From positions 1 to 64,000 of the forward strand of contig CACLPI010000005.1 of assembly GCA_902608795.1 (NCBI GenBank): a DNA stretch of 64,000 nucleotides. Reading direction: 5' to 3'. How positions within the stretch are numbered: the stretch's first letter is position 1; every line of letters starts with the position of its first letter. Positions 21,736-29,746 of the stretch are shown here, piece by piece. Position numbers and translations under genes: made by a program. The stretch comes from an uncultured Bacteroidota bacterium. Lineage in GTDB: Bacteria; Bacteroidota; Bacteroidia; Flavobacteriales; Flavobacteriaceae. Under the pieces are notes generated by a model. The model saw only the letters and a list, made by a program, of their open reading frames with translations. It was not told where the DNA came from and made no database searches.

Positions 21736-22566
21736 ATGTCTATTATTACTCTAATTACTGATTTCGGAAACAAAGATCATTTTGTTGCAAAAATCAAAGG
21801 GAATATTTACAGTAATTATAATGAGGCCAAGATTGTTGATGTTTCTAATAATGTGTCTCCATTTAACATTATGGAAGCTGCATATATACTAGAAAATTCA
21901 TACAAAAGCTTTCCAGAAAAAACTGTACATATTATTGATGTTGATTCTGAAAAGACTGTAGAAAAAAAACATATTATAGTTTATTTAGATAATCATTTTT
22001 TTATTTCTGCTGATAACGGCATTTTGAGCATTTTATCTCAAAATATTAATCCTGAAAAAATATATGAAATCAATATTAATGAAGAATTAAATCAAATAGA
22101 TTCAACCACACAAATATTTTCAAAGGTAGCATGTCATTTGGCCAAAGGGGGTAAACCAGAACTTGTTGGAAAAGAAATAAATAAAATTAAATCTGTAAAA
22201 AACCTGAACCCTTTTATTAATGATGACCTAAATCAAATTGTTTCAAGTGTAATTTATATTGATAATTTTGGAAATGTTGTAACAAATCTCAAAAAAGATA
22301 TATTTGAAAAAATTCAGAAAGGAAGATCTTTTGAGATTTCAGTTAGAAATTACAAGTTTAAGAATATATACAATAAGTATAGTGACATAGTAAACTTTGA
22401 AAAAGCAATTAACGATAGAAATGATGAAGGAAAAGGATTAGTTGTATTTAACTCAAGTGAGCTACTACAAATATCAATATATAGAAGCAATCCCTCGAAT
22501 GTTGGCACGGCATCATCATTAATGGGGTTAAAAATATATGACTCTGTAACTATTTCATTTAATTGA
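21736..22566 (+). CDS. SAM hydroxide adenosyltransferase (DUF62 family)
   Basis: ITLITDFGNKDHFVAKIKGNI, N-terminal DUF62 motif. Confidence 0.85.
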   Translation: MSIITLITDFGNKDHFVAKIKGNIYSNYNEAKIVDVSNNVSPFNIMEAAYILENSYKSFPEKTVHIIDVDSEKTVEKKHIIVYLDNHFFISADNGILSILSQNINPEKIYEININEELNQIDSTTQIFSKVACHLAKGGKPELVGKEINKIKSVKNLNPFINDDLNQIVSSVIYIDNFGNVVTNLKKDIFEKIQKGRSFEISVRNYKFKNIYNKYSDIVNFEKAINDRNDEGKGLVVFNSSELLQISIYRSNPSNVGTASSLMGLKIYDSVTISFN

Positions 22567-22643
22567 GTCATTTATGTTAATAAGTTTATTTAAGAATAAC
22601 TTATCAATATGATATATTTGTTAATAATTTTTAATTATAACCT

Positions 22644-23759
22644 ATGAAATTCATTGTTTCAAGTAACACACTTTTAAAGAAACTTCAAATCCTTGGAAGT
22701 GTAATAAATACCTCTAATACTATTCCAGTATTAGACCATTTTTTATTTGATTTAGATGGTTCTAAATTAAAAATAACTTCTAGTGATCTTGAAACTACGA
22801 TGATTTCATCTATTGAAGTAGATAGCTCAAGCAAAGGTTCTGTGGCAATTCCCTCAAAACTCCTGATTGATACATTAAAAACATTTCCGGAACAACCACT
22901 CACATTTACAATAGATGATAATAATACTATTGAAATAAGTTCAAATCATGGTAAGTATGCCCTGGCATATACTGAAGCTGAACAATTTCCAAAAACTATT
23001 ATACTGGATAATCCATCAAGCACCAAGATTTCAAGTATGGTTTTAGCAAAGGCTATTAATTCAACAATATTTGCTTCAGGAAATGATGATTTGAGACCTG
23101 TGATGAGTGGTGTTTTTTTTCAGTTAAGCTCTGATAATTTAACTTTTGTTGCAACTGATGCCCACAAGTTAGTTAAATACAAGAGAAGTGATTTAAAGGC
23201 AACTACTCTAGCTGAATTCATCATGCCAAAAAAACCTCTAAATATTTTAAAAAATATTATAGACTCCAATCAGGAAGTGACAATTCAATATAACAATTCA
23301 AATGCTAAATTTGAGATGGATGACCTGTCCGTAATATGTAGATTAATAGATGGACAATACCCCAACTATGAAGCAGTTATTCCAACAGAAAATCCAAATG
23401 TTTTAACAATTGATAGATCACTGTTGCTTAGTTCACTTAAAAGGGTATCAATTTTTTCAAATAAAACAACTCATCAAGTGAGACTCAAAATTGCAGGGGC
23501 CGAATTAAATATTTCAGCGGAAGATGTTGATTTTAGCAATAAAGCTGAAGAAAGATTGACCTGCGATTACAAAGGTGAAGATATTGAAATCGGTTTTAAC
23601 TCAAGATTCCTAATTGAAATGACTAATAATTTAGGTTGTAAGGAGGTCAAATTGGAAATGAGTCTTCCAAACAGGGCGGGAATACTTAAACCTATGGATG
23701 GGTATTTAGACGATGAAGAACTTATAATGCTAGTGATGCCTGTTATGCTTAATAACTAG
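22644..23759 (+). CDS. dnaN: DNA polymerase III subunit beta
   Basis: Sliding clamp translation; PVLDHFLFDLDG, FVATDAHKLVKY, C-terminal MLVMPVML. Confidence 0.95.
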   Translation: MKFIVSSNTLLKKLQILGSVINTSNTIPVLDHFLFDLDGSKLKITSSDLETTMISSIEVDSSSKGSVAIPSKLLIDTLKTFPEQPLTFTIDDNNTIEISSNHGKYALAYTEAEQFPKTIILDNPSSTKISSMVLAKAINSTIFASGNDDLRPVMSGVFFQLSSDNLTFVATDAHKLVKYKRSDLKATTLAEFIMPKKPLNILKNIIDSNQEVTIQYNNSNAKFEMDDLSVICRLIDGQYPNYEAVIPTENPNVLTIDRSLLLSSLKRVSIFSNKTTHQVRLKIAGAELNISAEDVDFSNKAEERLTCDYKGEDIEIGFNSRFLIEMTNNLGCKEVKLEMSLPNRAGILKPMDGYLDDEELIMLVMPVMLNN

Positions 23760-23760
23760 A

Positions 23761-24435
23761 CTATTTTTTAAAAACAACTAGTTTAGCTTTATATCCAGTT
23801 GAAATCAACCATTTTTTATTTGAAAGCTGTTTTCCAAATTCATCAATAACAATTAATTGAGCTGTATTAGGACTCGACTCACCTTCGTTTAGGGCTATAA
23901 AATCAATATTATTGTATCCATCATCAAGATCTACATCCACCACATAAAAAACAGCTGATAACGAAATATTTGGATGTATAACAGCTCCGTTTATCATAAG
24001 CCGAATTCTGTCTCCATCAACATATTCATGATCCCTACATTTAATAATTATGTAATCAGAATTAGTTTCTAAATCACCTAAATAAAAATCTTTTCTAAAC
24101 TTTGATTGATTTACAGCACCCTCATTAAATTTTTGACGAATTTTCCATGATGGCGTAACTAAATCAGTTTTATTTGTGATATCAATTTCTTTTTTACTGG
24201 AAATAATGTCAAAATCTAAATTATATTCAAAAAAACTTATTTGATCTTTGTTAGTAAGACCCGTTGGCTGAATTCTATTTAGCTTAAAACTCTCTTTATT
24301 TATATTGTTTGTATCTAAAGATTTTATTTTCAAAGACTTAATTGCAGTTTCTTGTGCTAAAGAATTTACAAATAGAAAAATAAATAGAAAGGTTAATTTG
24401 TAATGCTGCATTATCATTAAAATAATCTGTAACAA
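23761..24435 (-). CDS. Hypothetical secreted protein
   Basis: Signal peptide (true start probably MQHYKLTFLFIFLF); no family recognised. Confidence 0.6.
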   Translation of the reverse strand: MLQIILMIMQHYKLTFLFIFLFVNSLAQETAIKSLKIKSLDTNNINKESFKLNRIQPTGLTNKDQISFFEYNLDFDIISSKKEIDITNKTDLVTPSWKIRQKFNEGAVNQSKFRKDFYLGDLETNSDYIIIKCRDHEYVDGDRIRLMINGAVIHPNISLSAVFYVVDVDLDDGYNNIDFIALNEGESSPNTAQLIVIDEFGKQLSNKKWLISTGYKAKLVVFKK

Positions 24436-24518
24436 AGATATTTAAAATGATTATCAGATTTTAAAATATTAAACTTATCTTAACACTTACCTTGTTAGAA
24501 ACAAACTAAATATTCTCA

Positions 24519-25325
24519 TTGGAAACATTTGAATTCTTAGGATTTTTTGGTGCTTTTATGGTTGGTCTTATTCTAGGACTGATAGGAAGTGGTGGATCTA
24601 TCCTTTCTGTACCCATTCTTGTTTACTTATTTGGAATTAATCCAGTCACTGCAACTGCATATTCTTTATTTATTGTTGGTACAACCTCACTAATTGGTTC
24701 AATCAAAAATTTGAGAGATAAGCTAATAAATTACTCATCAACTTTACTTTTCTCATTTTCAGCAGTAATCACTGTTTATTTAACCAGAAAATATTTGATT
24801 CATTTAATTCCTGAAACAATAATAAATTCAGGATCAATATTCCTAAGTAAAGATCAATTAATCATGCTGTTATTTTCTCTATTGATGCTTCTTGCGGGTT
24901 TCTTTATGATTAAAAGAACCCCAAAAACAATTGTAGGACTTAAACAAACAAAGACAATAGCTCCAAATAAATTATTAATATTTACCGAAGGATCACTTAT
25001 AGGTTTTTTAACTGGGTTAATTGGAGCTGGAGGTGGATTTATAATTATTCCCATACTTGTAATTCTCTCTGATCTTAGAATGAAAGTAGCAATAGCAACA
25101 TCTTTAGCTATTATTTCATTAAAATCTCTTATTGGGTTTTTAGGAGATGTTCAAAATCTTGAAATTGACTGGGTTTTTTTACTCACATTTACACTAATTT
25201 CTGTAATCGGCATTTTTATTGGGCAATTATTTTCTCAAAAAGTCGAGGAAAATAAGTTAAAAATGGTTTTTGGTTTATTTGTGATATTAATTGGGTTGAT
25301 TATTCTAGTAATCGAGTTTATCTAG
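24519..25325 (+). CDS. Sulfite exporter TauE/SafE family protein
   Basis: GLIGSGGSILSVPILVYLFGINPVTATAYSL repeat architecture; TTG start. Confidence 0.85.
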   Translation: METFEFLGFFGAFMVGLILGLIGSGGSILSVPILVYLFGINPVTATAYSLFIVGTTSLIGSIKNLRDKLINYSSTLLFSFSAVITVYLTRKYLIHLIPETIINSGSIFLSKDQLIMLLFSLLMLLAGFFMIKRTPKTIVGLKQTKTIAPNKLLIFTEGSLIGFLTGLIGAGGGFIIIPILVILSDLRMKVAIATSLAIISLKSLIGFLGDVQNLEIDWVFLLTFTLISVIGIFIGQLFSQKVEENKLKMVFGLFVILIGLIILVIEFI

Positions 25326-25446
25326 GATTTTTTCTAAAGTAAAACCCTAGAGGAAGAATTAAAAAAAGGGCATAAATTTTAAATAATAGACCTATTAAAG
25401 GGATAATTATCATTAAAAAAATCCAAAAAGTTTTATTCTTTAACAA
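25318..25446 (-). CDS. Small hydrophobic membrane protein (42 aa), not in supplied ORF track
   Basis: TTG-start ORF MLKNKTFWIFLMIIIPLIGLLFKIYALFLILPLGFYFRKNPR*, fills the gap between RidA-like gene and the convergent TauE gene. Confidence 0.45.
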   Translation of the reverse strand: MLKNKTFWIFLMIIIPLIGLLFKIYALFLILPLGFYFRKNPR

Positions 25447-25449
25447 AGC

Positions 25450-25950
25450 TTAATCTCTTTTTATTGCCATACATTCAATTTCAAGCTTAGCACCTAGGGC
25501 TAGACCGCTGCCCGCAAAAGCACTCCTGGCTGGAAGTTTATCAGGGTTAAAGAATTTTTTATACTCTTGACTCATCAGAGGCCAATCTTTTATATCAGAA
25601 AGCATACAAGTGCATTTAAATATATCGTCCATTGAACCACCTATCTTTTCCAGCTTCTTTTTAATATTAGTGAGCGTTTGACGAGTTTCTTGTACAATAC
25701 CTCCAGTTATTAGAGAGCCATCAGGTAATGTACCTATTTCGCCTGATAAATATATTATACCATTAACTATTGTAGCTTCAGAAAATGGGTACTCCTTATC
25801 AATATTGTCTTGAGAATTAATAAATTCAATTATTGATTGATTTCTAATCGAATTACTTTTAATCTCTTTATTTCCAACCTTTAAGGAAGAACAAGAACTA
25901 ATTAAGAAAATAAAAAGAATAATTAGACACTTAACCTTCATGTTTTTCAA
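25450..25950 (-). CDS. RidA family protein with lipoprotein signal
   Basis: LFIFLISSCSS lipobox; RidA-like core AFAGSGLALGAKLEIECMAI. Confidence 0.8.
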   Translation of the reverse strand: MKNMKVKCLIILFIFLISSCSSLKVGNKEIKSNSIRNQSIIEFINSQDNIDKEYPFSEATIVNGIIYLSGEIGTLPDGSLITGGIVQETRQTLTNIKKKLEKIGGSMDDIFKCTCMLSDIKDWPLMSQEYKKFFNPDKLPARSAFAGSGLALGAKLEIECMAIKRD

Positions 25951-26488
25951 ATTTAGAGTTATTGAAAATCAGGAATGCAAAAATTAGCATTCCAATTAGT
26001 GATAGTATAGAATTTATAATACCACTATTGGTTAAAAATATATAATCTGAAACTATATCAAATAAAATTATTGCTATAAAAACCCCTTTTCTTTGCTCAA
26101 AGAAAAGAGCTGAAACTCTTTTATAAGAAGTTGCTAACGCAAACCAAACAGGGGGAATAAAGCAAATAATAAATATAATTATCCAACCATAAGTAAAGGA
26201 TTGCATAAAATCATTTAAATAAAATTCTGGATTCTCTGAAATCTTCTGAGCCAATTCATCACCAAAAGATTGTATCTCCATCTGATTCTCAATTGATTGA
26301 TCAGAAATATCAAAATTTCCTAATGACATAAAATAAGTTGTCCATTTAGCTATTATCGCTACTAGAAATGGAAACATTAAAAGAAAAACAAATAAAATTC
26401 TTAATAAAAAGGTAGTTCCACTAATTGTTCCAGAAAAGGAAAAGAATTTTTTCATGTTGATTATTTTAATGGAATTAAAATTAACCAA
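25931..26488 (-). CDS. DUF805-like membrane protein
   Basis: Multiple TM segments; FSFSGTISGTTFLLRIL...; start likely internal Met. Confidence 0.6.
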   Translation of the reverse strand: MVNFNSIKIINMKKFFSFSGTISGTTFLLRILFVFLLMFPFLVAIIAKWTTYFMSLGNFDISDQSIENQMEIQSFGDELAQKISENPEFYLNDFMQSFTYGWIIIFIICFIPPVWFALATSYKRVSALFFEQRKGVFIAIILFDIVSDYIFLTNSGIINSILSLIGMLIFAFLIFNNSKFEKHEG

Positions 26489-27335
26489 AAATTTTAAAAA
26501 AAAGCCTGGGAGTGTTTTTTATGTATTTTTTATAGGATTCTAAATGACCCCACTTTTTTTGGCCATTTTTTTCTAATATATTTATACCACTTACATATAC
26601 AAGAAGCCAATATGTAAAAATTGGTGAAATAAGAGTTATTAACTCTAATCCATCTAGATTAGAAAATGACATTATAGAAATTCCAAGCCACAAAGTAATT
26701 TCTCCAACATAATTTGGATGTCTTGATTTTGACCAAAGCCCAGTTGAAATAAACTTACCTTCATTTGTTAGAATAGATCTAAACTTTGTTTTTTGGTGAT
26801 CTGCAACAATTTCTATAATGAGACCTATAATAAAAAGGGAAAGGCCAAAGTAAAATAAAAGACCCATTTCAATAACCGAATTAGATGAAATAGCAGTTAA
26901 TCCACAAAGTGAACATATCGTTACCCACATACCAGAAGTAGTCCATGTCAACAACCATCTGGACCAAGATTTTTTAAATTCTCTAAATCTCTTGTCTTCA
27001 CCTGCTTTTTTAATCCTAAGAAATAAAAAACTACCTAATCTTGTAGCCCATATTATTATAGATGCTGAAATAATAATTTCACCAAAAATTGAGTCAAAAC
27101 TTTTACTTTTTGAATATAAAACATAGCAAATCACAGAAATGTACGTTAAGCTTCCTGTTAAATCAAAGAATTTTTCGGTTTTATAAATATTAGCTGGAAT
27201 AAAAGAAATCCAATGGATAATAAAGATCAATATGATCGCATTAATTACAATTGGATTATCTATGATAAAACCCAAACCTAAACATATTGAAATTATAATC
27301 GAAATAAATAATAAATTTTTAAAGTGCATCTTCAT
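26481..27335 (-). CDS. DUF1295 / steroid 5-alpha-reductase-like membrane protein
   Basis: FISTGLWSKSRHPNYVGEITLWLGI. Confidence 0.88.
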   Translation of the reverse strand: MKMHFKNLLFISIIISICLGLGFIIDNPIVINAIILIFIIHWISFIPANIYKTEKFFDLTGSLTYISVICYVLYSKSKSFDSIFGEIIISASIIIWATRLGSFLFLRIKKAGEDKRFREFKKSWSRWLLTWTTSGMWVTICSLCGLTAISSNSVIEMGLLFYFGLSLFIIGLIIEIVADHQKTKFRSILTNEGKFISTGLWSKSRHPNYVGEITLWLGISIMSFSNLDGLELITLISPIFTYWLLVYVSGINILEKNGQKKWGHLESYKKYIKNTPRLFFKIFG

Positions 27336-27589
27336 TTGATTAAAGCATAAATTATAAATAAAAATAAATATACTACTAAATATAGCCTGTATTGGTTTCT
27401 TGCTCTAATATAATCATGATTTGTAGGAAAAATATTGAATAATAAACCTTTTAATTCTTTTATAAAAAATGGCTTAATATTGATTTTCCAATCATCTGTT
27501 TGATATACTATTTTTCTAAATTTACTTCTAAAAAAAGTACTTGGTATACCCCAAGCTACTAATAAAACAAATACATATTTTGATATCAT
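27332..27589 (-). CDS. Hypothetical protein
   Basis: ATGA overlap with downstream DUF1295 gene; C-terminal TM segment. Confidence 0.6.
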   Translation of the reverse strand: MISKYVFVLLVAWGIPSTFFRSKFRKIVYQTDDWKINIKPFFIKELKGLLFNIFPTNHDYIRARNQYRLYLVVYLFLFIIYALIK

Positions 27590-27702
27590 TTTTCTTGTGT
27601 GTAAGATTTAAAAAATAATAATGTTATAAAGGCTAGTATTAAAGTTCTCATCTGGCATATTTTATGCTATTAACAAATTTTATTCCATTAATATAAATAA
27701 TC

Positions 27703-28605
27703 ATGCTTAAAATAGCCCATCATGCTCTTTATAATCATCCTTTAAAACAAAATCATAGATTTCCAATGATTAAGTATGAGCTAATCCCGGAACAGCTAAT
27801 TATGGAAAATACTTGTGTTGAAAATAATTTTTTCAAACCTGGTAATTTAAAAGATAGTATAATACTTCTCACTCATGAAAGATATTATTATGAGAAATTA
27901 AAAAATCAACAACTTGACAAGAAAGAAATCAGAGCAATCGGGTTTCCGATGTCAAAACAATTAATAGAAAGAGAAAAAATGATTGTACAAGGTACTTTAG
28001 AGTGTTCCCTTAATTCTCTAAAATACGGAATATCTATGAATATTGCAGGGGGAACACATCACGCCTTTACAAATCGTGCTGAAGCTTTTTGTATCCTAAA
28101 TGATCAGGCAATTGCTGCAAATTTTTTAATTAATCATAATTATTGCGATAAAATATTAATATTAGATTTAGATGTACATCAAGGTAATGGTACAGCTGAA
28201 ATATTCAGAGGAAATAAAAATGTATTTACAGTTTCATTTCATGGGGAAAAAAACTATCCTTTCAGAAAAGAAAAAAGTGATTATGATTATGGTTTTAATG
28301 ACAGAACATTAGATAAAGAATATTTAAATAAAATTAAATATGAAATACCAAGATTGGTAGAAAATTTTGAGCCAGACTTCATTTTTTATTTGTCCGGTGT
28401 GGATATTATTGAAAATGATAAGCTTGGAAGACTTTCAGTGTCAATTAATGGATGTAAAGAAAGAGATAAGTTTATATTTGATTATTGCAAAGCTAATTCA
28501 ATTCCAATACAAGTAAGTATGGGAGGTGGATATTCTCCAATTTTAAAAGACATAATAGAAGCCCATGCAAATACCTTTAGGTTAGCACAAGAAATTTACT
28601 TTTGA
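27703..28605 (+). CDS. Histone deacetylase family protein
   Basis: GGTHHAF, ILDLDVHQGNGTAEIF, SMGGGYS. Confidence 0.92.
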   Translation: MLKIAHHALYNHPLKQNHRFPMIKYELIPEQLIMENTCVENNFFKPGNLKDSIILLTHERYYYEKLKNQQLDKKEIRAIGFPMSKQLIEREKMIVQGTLECSLNSLKYGISMNIAGGTHHAFTNRAEAFCILNDQAIAANFLINHNYCDKILILDLDVHQGNGTAEIFRGNKNVFTVSFHGEKNYPFRKEKSDYDYGFNDRTLDKEYLNKIKYEIPRLVENFEPDFIFYLSGVDIIENDKLGRLSVSINGCKERDKFIFDYCKANSIPIQVSMGGGYSPILKDIIEAHANTFRLAQEIYF

Positions 28606-28625
28606 TTATCAACAACTTACTTGCC
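28602..28625 (+). repeat. 24-bp direct repeat, left copy (candidate att site)
   Basis: TTGATTATCAACAACTTACTTGCC, identical to 29723-29746. Confidence 0.9.
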
Positions 28626-28751
28626 GATGTGATAAGTCACCTCTTCCCTTCCCTTTCTGTTAAATCTATAATTTGTTAAAAGTGCTCACTTTTTGTTCAC
28701 TTCTAAAAACGTGGTAAACTGTGGTAAAACTGTTAGTATTAATTATTTTCT

Positions 28752-29672
28752 TCATTTATAAAGCTTAAAATCAACCTTATATTTATAGAAATCAATATTT
28801 GTTGTTACAGAAAGTGCTCTTTTTATTTTAAGGTCATCGTCAAAGCCAATTATAACCCCTTTTACATTTTGATTATATTCCGCCAAATCTTCTTTAACAA
28901 AACCCATATATCTTTGGATTTGACCAACAACGTTATCGCTGACTCTTCCCTTTTTTAGCTCGACTACTAAAAATGTTTTTTTGTCTTTACTTAAAGCTAA
29001 AATATCTATTGGACCTGTATCAGATGGAAATTGTTGACCCACTAATTCTCCATCTAACTCATATATGTTATAATCTTTTCCCAAAGAAGTGTTTTCCCAA
29101 TTTTTTACCAGAAAATCTTCAAGATGTCTTTCTAAAGCAAATTCAGAAGCGTTTTCAATTGTAGAATCATTTAAAGTGATAATTGATGATTTATTACCAC
29201 TTATTAAAATTTTTAGCTCCTCTTCGTATTTCGTCAAATCACAGGTTGTTAGTATCGAACCACTCGAATTACTTAAAGCTTCTGACATATCACTTCTTCT
29301 TATTGGAGTTTTATGCCATTTGACCCTCCTCCTGTGTGGTAGTATTTCACCCTCTGAATAAAAATAATTTGATTCAATATCGCCAACTAAATATTCACCT
29401 TTTCCATCAGGACAAAGAACCATATCCCCTTTCTTTAAATCTTGACATACTGTCCAAATAGAACCACAAGCTAATCCAGCTGCCACTTTGGACTTATCTG
29501 GCCTGTTTTGGAGAAAAATTGGACGATATCTCTCTTTAAAAGACTTAACATCATCAGATAAATGCATTGATAAGTCTTCATTAATGCCAAAGTCTACACC
29601 GATGAAATTGCCATTTAAACATTCATCTAAATATTTACTTTTAGCACCAGGCATAATTCTATTATACTTCAT
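28752..29672 (-). CDS. PD-(D/E)XK nuclease, endonuclease NucS/DUF91-like, with N-terminal PUA/EVE-like domain
   Basis: C-terminal GPIDILALSKDKKTFLVVELKKGRVSDNVVGQIQRYMGFV (D...ExK...QxxRY); N-terminal GSIWTVCQDLKKGDMVLCPDGKGEYLVGDIESNYFY...LPHRRRVKW. Confidence 0.8.
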   Translation of the reverse strand: MKYNRIMPGAKSKYLDECLNGNFIGVDFGINEDLSMHLSDDVKSFKERYRPIFLQNRPDKSKVAAGLACGSIWTVCQDLKKGDMVLCPDGKGEYLVGDIESNYFYSEGEILPHRRRVKWHKTPIRRSDMSEALSNSSGSILTTCDLTKYEEELKILISGNKSSIITLNDSTIENASEFALERHLEDFLVKNWENTSLGKDYNIYELDGELVGQQFPSDTGPIDILALSKDKKTFLVVELKKGRVSDNVVGQIQRYMGFVKEDLAEYNQNVKGVIIGFDDDLKIKRALSVTTNIDFYKYKVDFKLYK

Positions 29673-29722
29673 ACCTACAATTTACAATAATTAATTTTTT
29701 TTCATTATATTTACATAACCTA

Positions 29723-29746
29723 TTGATTATCAACAACTTACTTGCC
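29723..29746 (+). repeat. 24-bp direct repeat, right copy, overlapping mnmE stop
   Basis: TTGATTATCAACAACTTACTTGCC; mnmE C-terminal Gly-Lys-stop lies in it. Confidence 0.9.

Larger units (their letters stand above)
28602..29746. mobile_element. Single-gene cassette inserted at the 3' end of mnmE (integrase-less att-flanked element)
   Basis: Perfect 24-bp direct repeats 1121 bp apart, the right copy forming the native mnmE 3' end; interior has one nuclease gene and a short repeat-dense noncoding end. Confidence 0.7.

Noticed and set aside
22644-23759. dnaN as a marker for oriC
   Set aside because: No dnaA, no DnaA-box cluster or AT-rich repeat array seen around it
27703-28605. Histone deacetylase family gene as exotic eukaryote-like acquisition
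   Set aside because: Bacterial HDAC/acetoin-utilisation-like proteins are common in Bacteroidota
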